Origin: Mytilisepta virgata
Taxonomy: Eukaryota; Mollusca; Bivalvia; Mytilida; Mytilidae
DNA: 64,000 nt
Direction of reading: 5' to 3'
Assembly (NCBI GenBank): GCA_028015205.1
Contig: CM051519.1
Coordinates: 44,985,979 to 45,049,978, forward strand
Below the pieces are notes generated by a model. The model searched no databases, was not told the DNA's origin, and saw nothing but the letters and a program-made list of their open reading frames with translations. Within the stretch, counting starts at the first letter, position 1, and every line of letters starts with the position of its first letter. Shown piece by piece: positions 21,201 to 32,708 of the stretch. Position numbers and translations under genes: made by a program.

Positions 21201-24200
21201 ATATTGCAAAGATAATTTTCGGAATGAAAAGCAGTGTTGAATATACCAGTACTAATATTATTAGAATAAAGTTTTGATAGGCCTTTATTGTCAATTTATC
21301 AAGATCAAATACTTTTATCACAAATTCTGTTTAACCTGGAAATATATTAAGGATTAGCAAGCACTCAAAAATTTCAATTCTTTCTGTTTAATATTTGGCT
21401 TTAAAAATGTGATTTTATTTAGATGATTATTTACTTGTTTGACGTTTTCTTCTAGATATTCGATAACCATGATTACTATACATCTAAGATAATGTCAGAT
21501 CCAAATGGTGACTACTGGAACGAATTAGAGGGACACACCAAACATACCCTTTCAAATGACAAACATTTGCGATATTCGGTAAGAAGTTGATCCTGTGATT
21601 TTAAGCAATATACAGTTAAAGGTCGAATAATATGCATCTTGTTAACAATTCTTAAAAGGGTGCATCATATATAACTTTGCAGGAATTCATTTGTTTGTTT
21701 GTTTGTTTAGTTGCGGTTTAACGCCGTTTTCAGCACATTTGGCCATTTCGCGGCGGCCAGTTTTTATTGGTGGAGGAAGCCGGAGTACCCGGAGAGAACC
21801 ACCAACCTTCGGTAGGAAAATTAGCAATCCTTGTCAATTAAGATCGGAGTCGAACACACCCCGCCACAGATGAGATTCGAATTCACAACCCCAGCGTTGA
21901 CAGGCTAGTGATCATTAGTAGTTATGACGAACTACCTAGACCACTCGGCCACCGAATTCAGGAATTCAGAAATATAACGTATGCAATAACGTTCACTACT
22001 GACAGAAAAAAAATATGAGTCAGTCATTTTTGAACTACAAACGACAAAATATGACAGTAAATACTGCAGAATTAGTTGCGTGTTTGATATCGTTGTGTCA
22101 AACAAAATAACACTGCAACAACACTTTTTCCGTTGATGCAAACATCGTTGCAATAGATGTATGTTTTCAATGTCAGACAATTCAAGATGTCGAGCAGCCA
22201 TCAGTTATCATTATATGGCTTAAATTCATTTGTTCACTAGTTTCACCTTTTTTTTAGAAAGCTATTTCCATCACATTACGTCAGCTTGGAATTGTTAAAA
22301 CATTTCCTAATTGAACTCGTTTTCACCCATGCATCTTCTTTTCGCGATCTTGACATGCAATTTTGACTTAAAAACAAGATAACTCGATAAATGCAAATTG
22401 TGTATAAAACTCTTCATGGATACTTTATATCATCTCATTTGGCCAAACGGTGCAAAGTTTTCATAGCGACCACTGTGGTTGTCCGACTTTCTATGCAGTT
22501 TACAGTTTACTGATACAAAATATGAACATTTTATAAATAATCCTTCAATATTAATATTTAATTTCCAGTTATTTTTTAAATGAAGATTTCTGATATTTGG
22601 CTCTTCAGACACTACTGTTACATTTGTTCATCATAATATTTGTCCAACTTCATAGAGCATTTTGTTCTTTTGTAGTTTATTTCAATATCATTTAAGTTTC
22701 CATACTATGGACACAAAATTGATAGATTTGCCCTCACCACGCAAGGTATGTTAAACTTGAAATATTCTTTGATTTTTTCTTTGTACACTGTCAGTTAAAC
22801 ACTCGTAGTTTATATACATGCATGTAATTTGGCCTCATGTAACAAGGCCTTTTCTTGTGTTTTAAGCCAGTCTTTTTTCAACAAAAAATGATTATGGTAT
22901 TTTCAATTTTATAACACTGACCTGGATTAAATGCAAAAAACAAGCTTCACCCAATCCAAAAAACGTCTTTTTGTCTTCTTTAATCGTTTCTGTCTTCATA
23001 ATTACCAAATTCCTACAAATAATCAAGACGACAGGACGGAAAACAAAATATATACTGTATTGTAGTCAGTGAAGACGGGTTAAGATCTGTGGTTTATTTA
23101 AAAAAAATAATATTTTTTTCTTCATTTGTATAAATATTTAATGGCTTAAAAAATCAAGATAATAAAATTATATTTAGGACATATTGTGCAGCCGTACAAA
23201 GAGAAAACGTTTTCAATTGTAGATTATTGAAAACATATACATTTTTACCATTTGGAAGAATACACGCATATAAAAATTTAACATATAATAAAAATTTCTT
23301 TTTAAGGATATTTGTACATGAGTGAATTTACTCATCCAGATTTGAATTGGACTTTCACACATTATTTAGCTCCTCTAATGGGAAATTTTCATACTTTTGG
23401 AGAGGATTCACAGATATTGTACAAAGATGATGGTATGTTAGTGCAACTATTATTTTTTCTTCCGTTGTCGTATAAATGTTATAGTTGCGTAATTTCATTT
23501 ACAGATATTGCACAAAGATGATGGTATGTTAGTGCAACTATTATTTTTTCTTCAGTTGCCGTAGAAATGTTATAGTTGCGTAATTTCATTTATTTTTCAA
23601 ACAGATTTTTGTATCTGCATATAATAACATGTTTCTGAGAACTTAATGGAAAACGTTTTTAGAATGTAGCTTATCTCCATAGTTACATTTGTACATGTAC
23701 AATCATAATAATAATAATAAATAAGCAAGTCAGTAAATTTCTACATGTAAAATTACTTGTTGAATTCTACTTCCCGGACATGTAATTTCAGAACTGTACA
23801 TGTAAACGATGCCACGTTCTGATAGAATGTTACGAACTGACGATCGCCAGTTGCAATCATTATCGAAACTTTAATTCAAAACAATTTAAAATATTGTGAC
23901 AACACCCTTGCAAATGAGTTCCATACGTTCATGTACATTTTTGCGTTGATGAGTAATAGAATGAATTCTTCATTGGACTAAGATAAATATGATTGTATAG
24001 TGAAAGTTTTCGCAGTGATTGAGGTATAACCCCCCCCCCCCCCCCGGATTTTTTACGGGAGTGTGCGGAAATGGCTTAAGAAAAGGTACCCGAACAAATA
24101 CTAGAATACCTGTCAATTATATATCGGAAAAAATAATTTTGATGAAAATACCTACCCGAAAAACAGCCATCTCGAAAAAACACACCCGAACTGATACTGT

Positions 24201-27200
24201 CGTTTATATACAAATACATGTATCTGAGGAATGTAATAGCACTCAAATTTTGTGTAAATACAACCCGAATAAATATTAGTTTTTCAAAACATACCCCGAA
24301 TTAATACCAAAAATCATGAAAAACCACCCAAATTTTCCGCACATCCCCGTATAGGTTTAAATAGGGAGTTACCCCTGGGGTATACCAATACCTTTAAACA
24401 CATATTTCAGCAGTATGAGAACACGAATTAAAACTGTGTCAGCCACCAAAGCCTAATTTATAATGTCATTGTTTCGGATAATTTCTTAAAATGTTCTGTG
24501 TTTTAAATTAAACCAACACTAGTTATAGAATAATCTAGAGATTACCAAAATGTTATTCAATGATTAAAAAACATCTATGTTACAGGAAAAAGTTTTGTCG
24601 TGGAATGGAGAAATGTAGAGTTAAACGATCAACCAGAAAGTAAGATTTCTGTATCTAATACTGTCATTCCTTTCACGTGCATTGTCTAGGCTGCTTCAGG
24701 CCAGTTTAGTTTTCACATATAGTGTTGTGTGCCAGCTCATTACACAGTGAAATAGGTCAACAAGCGGTTCGCTTTTCTTGTTACCAAAGTTTACATCAGC
24801 CACTTTGGGCTTTTACCGTGTTTTCATATAAATGTTAAATTATCTGATCATGTAATTTAATTTCTATCTTTAAGCCTTTTCCCTCTTCCTTAACTTGTTT
24901 TACCCCCTTTTTGTCTCTTCCCAAAAACTTATCAACACACTAATAAAAATAAAGCCTAAAATGGTCACCAAATTAAATAAAGTTTAAAGAAATTTAGGGA
25001 AATACTGACAGACAGTAAATGCAAGGATTCTGTGAGAAAGATTCCGTGTTTATGGAAGTAAGCCAACTGTGTGGCCTTTGGTAACTGTTTCTAATCTTTA
25101 TCCTATGAAGAATATTTGTAAATGATTTTATACAAAATATTTTTATTGTTTTTTTTTCAGAGGGTAACTTTACCTTTCAGACAACTTTGTTTGAAAACGG
25201 AACTATTCTTTTTGGGTACAAAACGGTAGGCTATTAACGTTTAATGTGCTCGTGAACGCAATGTCCGATTCTATAAACATCTGAAATTACAGTAAAAATG
25301 TACACAAGAAATCACGTGTTTAAAAAATTATCTAGTCGAAAGAATTAAAAACATTTTAGATTCAAACATAGCTTCTTAAAAGCAAACATCATCTTGTATA
25401 ACTTGAGCTTATTAATTTTAGAATTGCCAGCGAGTTTGGACCAGGAAAAAATAAACACATTTGTTTAAATCTTATGAGTTGTTAAATATAAATATGTTTT
25501 TTTCAAGTGAATTTGACAGAAAAAATGCAATTAGTGCATAGAGTTTCAATTTTTTGTCAATTTAACAAATCAGAAAAAAAATTAACAAATATTATAACAA
25601 AGGGAAACCTTCGAAAACACAGAGTTTCAGGAGTTGCAAAAAGAATATTTTCGAAAGCATACACTGAACATTTGTTAACTTTTTGTTGTAAATAAATACT
25701 AAAACGACAAGAAAGACAATTATTGATTCATTTTTAATTAAAATATGATAAGGCCAATTAAAATTAATTGATAGATTTTCATCCCCGCCCGCCCCTCGAA
25801 AATCGTGCCGCCCCGATTTTTTTTATTTTCTAAAATTTACGATTTCCGGATTTTGTTCAACTCCGTTACGGGTATCCGTGTCAATAATTTCGTTTTTTGT
25901 TAACTTCCTGTAACAATTCAACATGGTTTTCGTGATTCTTAGAGTAGTAAGCGGTATAAGCCATTTTATAACGTTTACATATTAATAAAACCTTAAAAAA
26001 TAGTTTCATATGAAATAAAAAATAAAAAATAAAATCCTCCCACCCGCCCCATTTTTTTCAAAAAGTTGGATGAAAATCTACTAATTAATTTTAGTTGGCC
26101 TAATATACCATGAACTCGATTTGAGGTTATACAGAAGATTACCTTGATATTTCAGATTCCGACAACAGATATCGACGGGACGAATTGGCCAGTAATTATT
26201 GGAATTTCTGATGCATATTACTATGACGTAGTAAACCTCAGTAATTATAAACCATATTTACAGACTAAACTATTTAATCATCTACGACAACAAAAACCAA
26301 GAAAAAATTATAAAGATGATGTCTTAAATTTACTTGAAAGAAATTTATATTGGCAAGCCCTTAGGTTAACAATTTAAAAATTGGAATTTAAACAAGCACA
26401 TTCAAGAAACTTGGCGAATGTATATTTCTTCTGTCGACATGATGGTTACATTTGTATAGCTGTTCACTTTTTTGTATTATCTTTAGTATTTCTTCAGCAA
26501 GTTTCCTATGCCAATCAACTTCACAGACCTCTTTCTTCAAAACATCTTCCTATGGCTCAAACGACGGAAGTATTTTTGCCGTATTTTATTTATACACATG
26601 TATATATCATAGCAATAGCGTTAAGGCTTGAAAATGTTTAAACAAGAAGTGTGATTACACGTAACATTTTTTTTAATCCTGAGGAGCACATAATGGTTAT
26701 TAAGGATGCTCGCTGGTCATGTTTTGGTCTTTTTGTCAGATTTTCGGAATCCTCGGGTTTTATCCATTTCTTAAACATTAAATGTTTTGCCCATGAACCC
26801 CCACTTTTTCTTTTATAATTCAATCATATATACCTTAAAATGGTATTTGACAAAATTTTATGAAATCCTTTTCATTTTTTCATACATTTTTGAGAGGCTG
26901 AAGTTGTCAATGCAAAGACAATGAAAAATCCAGAGAAAACCCATTTCCTGCAAATTTTCAAGGCCTTATAGCTCTAAAATGAGCGCATGAACCTATATTT
27001 TTTTTTTGCTTATTTGTTTACTATTCATATGGCCTTTAAAATTAAAAAACCTATTCCAAATCCTATTTATTTCCTATTAGACCACCGATCATCCTTAAGA
27101 AGTGTTATAAATCGTAATACTTTTTTGTCTTTCCTTCTAGTTGGTTATGTCACACGTTACATCATAAGATATCATGTGGTTAATTTCAATGTAACAGACA

Positions 27201-30200
27201 TTGGCAATAATACCGTGATTGTATTGGATCTGCTTCCAAGTAAGTAATTAACATTATCTATATAATGTTTATTGTTCGATTTTATTATTAGAAATCGTTT
27301 TCTACTGGCTGCTAAGCCACCTTCTAAATATCCATGTCCGCCCTACGCAACCCAAAGAAATTGTTCCAAAAAAGTGAACAATTCTGCAATAAAATTATGT
27401 CTATCCAATCGAAAACCACGTTACAGCATGCAGACAGTCGAAACCAAATATTTAATCCGTATTTGGATAACGTGTGCTATGACTGAGCGCAATAAACAAA
27501 CAAAAATATTTAAAGATGTCACCACACATCATTGACCACTTTCATTCATGTTTATTACGCGAAAACTATGCGTTTCTATGGATTTAGGTAGCTGCCTTTT
27601 GTGTGTTTTTTTTTTTTTTTTTTGTATTCACTACTAACGATGTTTTGATAATATCCCACCCTTTTTTTTAATTTTCCAGCCCTTTGAAGATTAACACAGA
27701 ATAATTCACCCGTATGTATTCATTCGTCTTTGCAATAAAACATTTGTTTATATTTTATAAGCATGCAACCAAGTATCGACGTGTGAGGAATGTACTAAAC
27801 TAGACATTGGATTTGACTGCTCTTGGTGCAGTGCTGTATCAAGATGTTCTGATGGTTTAGATTGGCACAGACAAGAATGGGTACAAAATAATTGTGTAGC
27901 AGATGTAAGCAAATTCATTATTCTTATTTACCTCTTGCGTGTTAAATATAGATTCTCCTTCAGATACGAGTGAGTTATGGAATTTCTCCACCAGAGATAG
28001 TTAAATTTTCGATTTTCAACACGCGAGCTTTTGTGAGCGTGTTAAAATCTAAAATTTAACTATCGAGGGTGGAGAAATTCCATAACTCACGAGTAAATTG
28101 AAGGAGAATCTGTTTCTCCTATGATTTTCGACAAATTGTTAGAAAATGAAATTGCAGTTGGTATAGAGACAAGCACTAAATTCATGATATCAAATATAAA
28201 TTTCTTTTCAAAAAAAATTTTCAGTTGATTTAATATACTACATGTAGTAGATTGAAAACAATACACTTACTACCAACGTTTGTGGAGAAGTTTATTCATT
28301 ATGTTAGATAATAAAAATACAAAAATATTCCAAAAAAAATCAGCTAGATGTTTGTTATTTTTTTTAATTATATTTAAAGCATTATGATAACAATGTTTTC
28401 GAATCCCCGATTGCCAAGGTATTGCAAAAGATAAATTGCTATACGCAATTTTAATGTCAGAAAAGTATGTTATAAGTCTCCCACGACTTTGACTATCTGA
28501 TAAAGGGTATACAAATGTATATTCTATTTGTACGTAGTACTACGGTTCCATTTCAAAAAAGGGGTAAGATGCATCCGTTTCTTTTAAGAAATATGATTCA
28601 CTTGTGATATAGTTAAAGTTAAAACTAGAAATTGTGTCTGTAAGACACGGATGCCCCGCATAAATGTAGGTCATCATGTACGAATGATCAGTACTATCCA
28701 AGGCACATCCACTGCTGAAGTTTCATTGATATACTGTTTAGTTCAAAAGAAATGAACCTAAACGCAAAACTTAACCAGAGCCATTCAAGCATAAAATGTA
28801 GGTCATAATAACCCAATTATCGTATGACTGCTCAGTACTACCCAAGGCACATCCACTGATGAAGTTTCATCGATACACTATGCTTCGATCCAAAGAAATG
28901 AACCTAAACACAAAACTTAACCACATAGTTCGGACGTACAGACAAGGGTAACTCTATATGCTCTATCCACATTCGTGGGCGTGGCATACAAATAATAGGT
29001 CATTGTCTCTCTTGACCAAGTAAGCAAAGGGGGGGGGGGGGGTAACTGATAATGTCTCTCTTTAGTCTTCAGGGTTAAATGAAATGAGGCTATTTTATTA
29101 TCTCCCCTGGGTAACTTCGTAAAGGTGGATAACTGACTATTATTTCTCATTCTTCAATAGACGTTATTTTTTACAGGATATTTTATCAAAATAAAGAAAT
29201 TACTCTGTATTATACATGTATGATGATAATGTGTCTATTTTGACGTAAGATTGGTAATTCTCGTCTTATTAATTGTTTATATTTGCAAACAGGCTTTTAA
29301 TAAAACAGCTATGTGTCCAGTTACAACGAGTACCGTACAGCCACCAAGCACTACTCCAAAACCAACAACTCCAACTCCAAAACCAACAGTAAGTAGTACT
29401 ACTACATCTACACCAACAACAAAAACTACTTCACATACTACATCTACTTCTACACCTAAACCAACAACAACTAGCACGAAGATAACACAACCACCACAGA
29501 GTAGTACCTCAACTCTTGTAACAACAGTATCATCTTCAACAAGGAATCCCTCCGTTATCACGGTATGTAATGTTACCGGATACCTAAGTTGAAAATGTTT
29601 TTATAATATGTATTACAATGATGTAGAAATTGGCTTTTTTGTAATTCAATAACTTTGTTGCTCTAACGTCTTTGTAGTTTCTACAAAAATGATTTTCGCC
29701 AACCAAGTCGTTAGAATTATCTGACATGATTATTCATTGATTTTTTACAGAAATTACCAGCATTTAGCAAAATTCAAAAATAATAGAAATACTAAGGGTT
29801 CATTCCTTGTATTGTACATGGTAGATCTCCTTAGCTGAAATTTGACTTCCTATTTCGATATTTTTTGTTTAAAATAAGTTTGGTTTTTGGTCTTCCAAAT
29901 GTTTCGGTTTTAATGCTGCTGATGAGAGGTAACTCCTTGAAATGCGTCATATACAGCATAGTATAAATTTACTATATCTAATATCAGTATCTTTGGATTG
30001 TTATTTTGAAAAAGGGGAAAATAACTTTTAATTTTTATACCTAACAAACATTTATTTTCTAAATACATGTGAATACTAGAAATAATGCTGATAAAAAGGA
30101 CAAATATACCTAAGGAGCAATGAAAAAACGTAATCCATTGGACAGACAAACCCGGAAAGACGAATGAACAACCACAAGCACAACAAATAAACACAGAAAA

Positions 30201-32708
30201 CTAAAAAACAATGAACAACACGAACTCCTATAAAAACCAGGAGTGAACCCAGGTGCTCCGGAAGAGTAAGAAGTTCCTGCTCCATATATGGCACCGGTCG
30301 TGAAGTTCAACAAAATCAATCCGGTGGAAGACTCATATCGGTGGAGGCACATGAAATGTTACGACAGCGGAAACAGCCCAACATCATCTTAGATATTGGA
30401 ACACTGTAATGGTCAATCAATTCGTGATGACGACCGTAAAATTTCCTGATGGTGACATCAACTTATCATTGATAAAACCCTCGTTAAGAAGCTTTTGTGA
30501 CAGCATTAATTCTCTTTGTCGAAAGTCAGGGTAACTCACGCATGCCCTTGAAAATCGGATAAGCTGAGAAACTTAGACGCCATATGCTGGCGATGCTTGG
30601 ATATTGCTACTCAAGAAAGGAAAATTAACAATAGGAAAGTTGAAGTCATCACATTTGTCATAAAGTTTTGTCTTCAAATGTCCCTCAATTTTTTCCTGAT
30701 TTTTTCATTGTTTTTGTTTTGTTTTTGTTTCAAAGGAGGCAGAAAGAAATAAGGCACCCCGTTCAAAAAAAGGTAACGGAACTTAATATTTAGTTACATG
30801 TGTAATGATTTCAAAATTTTCAGTAAAAAATATTTGATCATGAAATGCAAATACATGTACTAGTTTTCTATTGTGTAATGAAATCAAAAACCCGTATTTA
30901 GCGACAATAATACTATAAACAATAGACGCCACGCAAAGCGGGAAAACAGAACGAACCATGACAATGAAACCGACAACGCTATATAAAATTTAAAAAAAAA
31001 ACTCAGACTTGACAATAGGTACCCTGGAAGGGTCTACATTGTATATATGCTACTACCATGAAGCTTTCATTCCATGATAAGACACAAACATGTACATATA
31101 CAAAGAATTAATAACAATTTTTTAAACTAACTAATTGCAAAAAATGGGAAAATCCCAATTTTTAAAATATTTTAGTAGCGGCCGAACAATTTTTTATTTT
31201 TTATTTCTTACAAAATGAAGAATTTTGGGCTAATTTTTACCATTTTTGCAAACTGAAGCGGCAAAATATTTTTTTCTTAAAATTTACAAAGTCCAAAAAT
31301 CGGAGCGCTGAGGTCCAAAGAACTAAAGGCCAATTTGGTCACGGTGGCCTTATATCTCACAAATTAGTGTGCTAAGTTCCGTAAATGTTGTTTAATAAAA
31401 AAAAGAGTTGAAGACCAAAATGCTGAAAGCCAAAACAATAACCCATTACTATGAAGAGAACCAGATTCCATTTCAAAATTACTCAAAAGCGATAAAACCA
31501 AAAAAAAAAAAAAATACAAAGACCGAACTTTTACTTAGGTTTTGAAAAAACTCTAAATTTTAATAACAGTAAGTCTAATATATACATTTTATCCAAGTAG
31601 AGAAATACCAGCATATAATCTGATACATTAAGAACAACATTAATTTTTGTTACAGGCTGTATTTCATTAAGAATAAAAGTTAATGTTTTACAGAGATAGC
31701 TTTTTCTTAGGGTTTCAAAACATTCTACATTTGTATATCAGTAAATTTAATCTATCCATTTCATGCCAGTAAAAAAAATATCAGCAAATAATCTAATACA
31801 TTAAGAACAAAATTAAATTTAGTTAAAGATCCATTGTTGTATACATTAAGAATAAAGGTTCATTCTGTTACAGATAATAAGTCCACTGTAGTAGTGGTTG
31901 TGATTGTAGTTATTTTGGTAGTTTTACTTAGTTTTGTTGGTGTATGGATCATTTACGCAAGGACACACCCCAATACAAAGTCAGGAATATGGCTGATCGA
32001 GGTATGGTTTTTCAACAATTACGCCATTTCAGATTGCAAGAAATTGATTATTACTAAAATACTAGCATTAAGGGTAATACCAAAAGAAAATTGATAGTGT
32101 GTTGCAAGAATTTTTGTTTTAACAAGCAGTATAAGTAAATGTACAATATGCATCATATATATTTGTCAGATTATTCATTGCACTGAACAATAAACAATTG
32201 TGCAAAAATAATTTAGTGATTTATATACAGTAATGCAAAAACTGCGTAGTTTTCAGTGAGTCCTTGCGTTTTAAGGCACTTGCAGTGATGACATCATTGT
32301 ATGGTTTTGATAAAAGTTTACTGGTTTTAAGTCACAAAGAATCAGACTACCTAGAGACAATGTTCAAATTCCGGTAGTAAAACTGGCAGTCGTTTTTCAA
32401 TTGAATACATCTAGCCGAGTTGGAATTGACCGGCCTAAAACGTTGTAAAAGTACTTATCATCTAAGATTGGAGTGGCCACATCTTCCCAATCATACAAAG
32501 TCAGTGTAATCCTCTGTCCATTCAAGATGTTACCCGGGCTACTAAATCATCTGTTACATTTCAGCACTCGCCAAGACGGATTAAGCAAATGCTGTCAGAA
32601 ATCAAATTCAGCAAGGATTCTCAGTCAGATGGCAATGTGACAATGAACTCAAACTATAAAGGTTTCCAAGAAGATCGCGATGTTGGCGAAATACAGCTGA
32701 AATTTTGA
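18229..32708 (+). CDS. PLXDC: Gene B: PLXDC-family receptor with mucin stalk, complete
   Basis: Fourteen exons join in frame to 493 codons: 18229-18268, 20287-20384, 21456-21578, 22676-22745, 23307-23432, 24586-24639, 25161-25225, 26156-26240, 27141-27239, 27762-27904, 29293-29562, 30736-30772, 31874-32001, 32565-32708. Length is close to vertebrate PLXDC1 (500). Order: signal peptide (MYWLRFGIFLLYLCFTACIS), short N-terminal segment with a KR dibasic, conserved ectodomain (about residues 47-255), PSI module, 90-residue Thr/Ser/Pro stalk, transmembrane helix, basic tail ending DRDVGEIQLKF. Type I surface protein by inference. The start codon is chosen because its exon encodes a signal peptide and ends in phase 1, as the next acceptor requires. 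Exons are otherwise equivalent to those of genes A and C. Introns hold SINE, MITE and minisatellite elements. Confidence 0.92.
18269..20286 (+). other. Gene B intron 1
   Basis: About 2 kb, GT-AG, AT-rich. Besides the T-rich tract nothing is recognised. Confidence 0.7.
19399..19495. repeat. T-rich low-complexity tract
   Basis: Almost only T with scattered A and C ((TTTTA)-like), in gene B intron 1. The hydrophobic frame over it is spurious. Confidence 0.85.
20287..20384 (+). CDS. PLXDC: Gene B exon 2: N-terminal segment
   Basis: 98 bases, phase 1 in and 0 out. Encodes FTACISYDVTNVKYKEHRVE then KRQAKDNVTEDP. The EHRVEKR stretch parallels EHRLFKR of gene C exon 2. Two NVT sites. Confidence 0.82.
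20545..20830. repeat. Dispersed mussel-type repeat
   Basis: Contains gtgacgggcgtcgttaacgg, ggacatgctaccccttcc, a short hairpin cactcccgttttttatgggagt, and tgttccattctcctgact. From memory a very common family in mytilid sequence; related pieces at 8270 and 8965. In gene B intron 2. Confidence 0.6.
21456..21578 (+). CDS. PLXDC: Gene B exon 3
   Basis: 41 codons, phase 0 both ends: IFDNHDYYTSKIMSDPNGDY then WNELEGHTKHTLSNDKHLRY and S. DNHxYYxSKI matches DNHAYYVSRI of vertebrate PLXDC2. Confidence 0.93.
21690..21959 (-). mobile_element. tRNA-derived SINE, full length
   Basis: Read on the minus strand: class-II tRNA-like head (A box ggccgagtggtct, B box gaattcgaatctcat), a core with ggcggggtgtgttcgactccgat, a tail domain with ggccgccgcgaaatggccaaatgtgctg and aacggcgttaaac, then (caaa)n. 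Flanked by the 9-base duplication AGGAATTCA (21681-21689 and 21960-21968). Same family as 40302 and 34149. Core resembles the animal-wide metaSINE type; that name is from memory. Confidence 0.9.
22676..22745 (+). CDS. PLXDC: Gene B exon 4
   Basis: 70 bases, phase 0 to 1: FISISFKFPYYGHKIDRFAL then TTQ. Matches [21 protein letters not shown] of the vertebrate proteins. Confidence 0.93.
23307..23432 (+). CDS. PLXDC: Gene B exon 5
   Basis: 126 bases, phase 1 both ends: YLYMSEFTHPDLNWTFTHYL then APLMGNFHTFGEDSQILYKD and D. Its last 22 bases and donor are duplicated downstream (23502-23592). Confidence 0.93.
23411..23592. repeat. 91-bp tandem duplication across an exon-intron boundary
   Basis: Units 23411-23501 and 23502-23592 are nearly identical (cagatattg.acaaagatgatggtatgtt...gcgtaatttcattta). 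The first carries the last 22 bases of gene B exon 5 and its donor. Confidence 0.95.
24022..24390. mobile_element. MITE-like element with a poly-C end
   Basis: Inverted short ends ggtataacccc (left) and ggggtatacc (right); an 18-base C run follows the left end. Interior has repeated acccgaa phrases. In gene B intron 5. Boundaries approximate. Confidence 0.5.
24586..24639 (+). CDS. PLXDC: Gene B exon 6
   Basis: 54 bases, phase 1 both ends: GKSFVVEWRNVELNDQPE. Confidence 0.92.
25161..25225 (+). CDS. PLXDC: Gene B exon 7
   Basis: 65 bases, phase 1 to 0: GNFTFQTTLFENGTILFGYK then T. NFT and NGT are possible N-glycosylation sites. Confidence 0.92.
25749..26102. mobile_element. MITE with 38-bp inverted ends
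   Basis: Left taaggccaattaaaattaattgatagattttcatcc and right ggatgaaaatctactaattaattttagttggcctaa are inverted with about four mismatches. 354 bp, no coding content, C-rich blocks inside each arm. In gene B intron 7, ending 53 bases before exon 8. Confidence 0.85.
26156..26240 (+). CDS. PLXDC: Gene B exon 8
   Basis: 85 bases, phase 0 to 1: IPTTDIDGTNWPVIIGISDA then YYYDVVNL. One codon shorter than in genes A and C. A MITE ends 53 bases upstream. Confidence 0.9.
27141..27239 (+). CDS. PLXDC: Gene B exon 9
   Basis: 99 bases, phase 1 both ends: GYVTRYIIRYHVVNFNVTDI then GNNTVIVLDLLP. Confidence 0.92.
27762..27904 (+). CDS. PLXDC: Gene B exon 10: PSI cysteine module
   Basis: 143 bases, phase 1 to 0. 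Contains CNQVSTCEEC, then CSWCSAVSRCSDGLDWHRQE and C in NNC. All PSI cysteines of gene A are kept. Confidence 0.93.
27951..28110. mobile_element. Hairpin MITE
   Basis: Almost perfect 75-base inverted arms (gattctccttcagatacgag, tgagttatggaatttctcca, c..gagatagttaaattt) around a short loop near 28030. Second, rearranged copy at 60434-60544. In gene B intron 10. Confidence 0.85.
28632..28925 (-). repeat. Minisatellite-type element with hairpin end
   Basis: Left end ctagaaattgtgtctgtaagacacgg has a hairpin (gtgtct/agacac). Two units of about 135 bp follow, marked by tgtaggtcat, caaggcacatccactg.tgaagtttcat and aaagaaatgaacctaaac.caaaacttaacca. Read on the minus strand, the hairpin and then CTAG|T resemble a Helitron 3' end. 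Right boundary unclear. Confidence 0.5.
29029..29042. repeat. Poly-G tract
   Basis: Run of 14 or so G in gene B intron 10. Confidence 0.85.
29293..29562 (+). CDS. PLXDC: Gene B exon 11: mucin-like stalk
   Basis: 270 bases, phase 0 both ends, 90 residues from AFNKTAMCPVTT to NPSVIT. By count 33 Thr, 16 Ser and 13 Pro, about 69 percent together, with repeated TPKPT and TTST motifs: a likely O-glycosylated, extended stalk. Acceptor gcaaacag, donor gtatgt. The valine-rich minus-strand frame over it is its shadow. Confidence 0.9.
30110..30690. repeat. Dispersed mussel-type repeat, degraded
   Basis: Contains cgaactcctataaaaaccaggagtgaacccaggtgctccggaag and gtcgtgaagttcaac, cgtgatgacgaccgtaaaatttcc, ggatattgctactcaag. 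From memory a frequent family in mytilid genomes, unknown class. In gene B intron 11. Open frames on the minus strand are not supported as genes. Confidence 0.5.
30736..30772 (+). CDS. PLXDC: Gene B exon 12: 37-base microexon
   Basis: Encodes EAERNKAPRSKK and one base, phase 0 to 1, acceptor tttgtttcaaag, donor gtaacg. Charged, like the DNSKSEKTKSRE of gene C at the same place. Confidence 0.72.
31534..31873. repeat. Tandem duplication before gene B exon 13
   Basis: Two diverged units of about 170-180 bp: 31534-31693 and 31706-31873, both with cttagg.ttt.aaaa, ccagcatataatct/atcagcaaataatct, atacattaagaacaa and ending attaagaataaaggtt...ttacag. Only the second ttacag leads into the exon. Confidence 0.75.
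31874..32001 (+). CDS. PLXDC: Gene B exon 13: transmembrane helix
   Basis: 128 bases, phase 1 to 0. Hydrophobic VVVVVIVVILVVLLSFVGVW then IIYARTHPNTKSGIWLIE. Confidence 0.93.
32565..32708 (+). CDS. PLXDC: Gene B exon 14: cytoplasmic tail and stop
   Basis: 47 codons and TGA: HSPRRIKQMLSEIKFSKDS ... EDRDVGEIQLKF. Confidence 0.92.
   Translation, partial: HSPRRIKQMLSEIKFSKDSQSDGNVTMNSNYKGFQEDRDVGEIQLKF

Noticed and set aside
29277..29561. Minus-strand valine-rich open frame
   Set aside because: It is the complement of the Thr-rich mucin exon of gene B; ACA/ACT codons read as TGT/AGT/GTT on the other strand.
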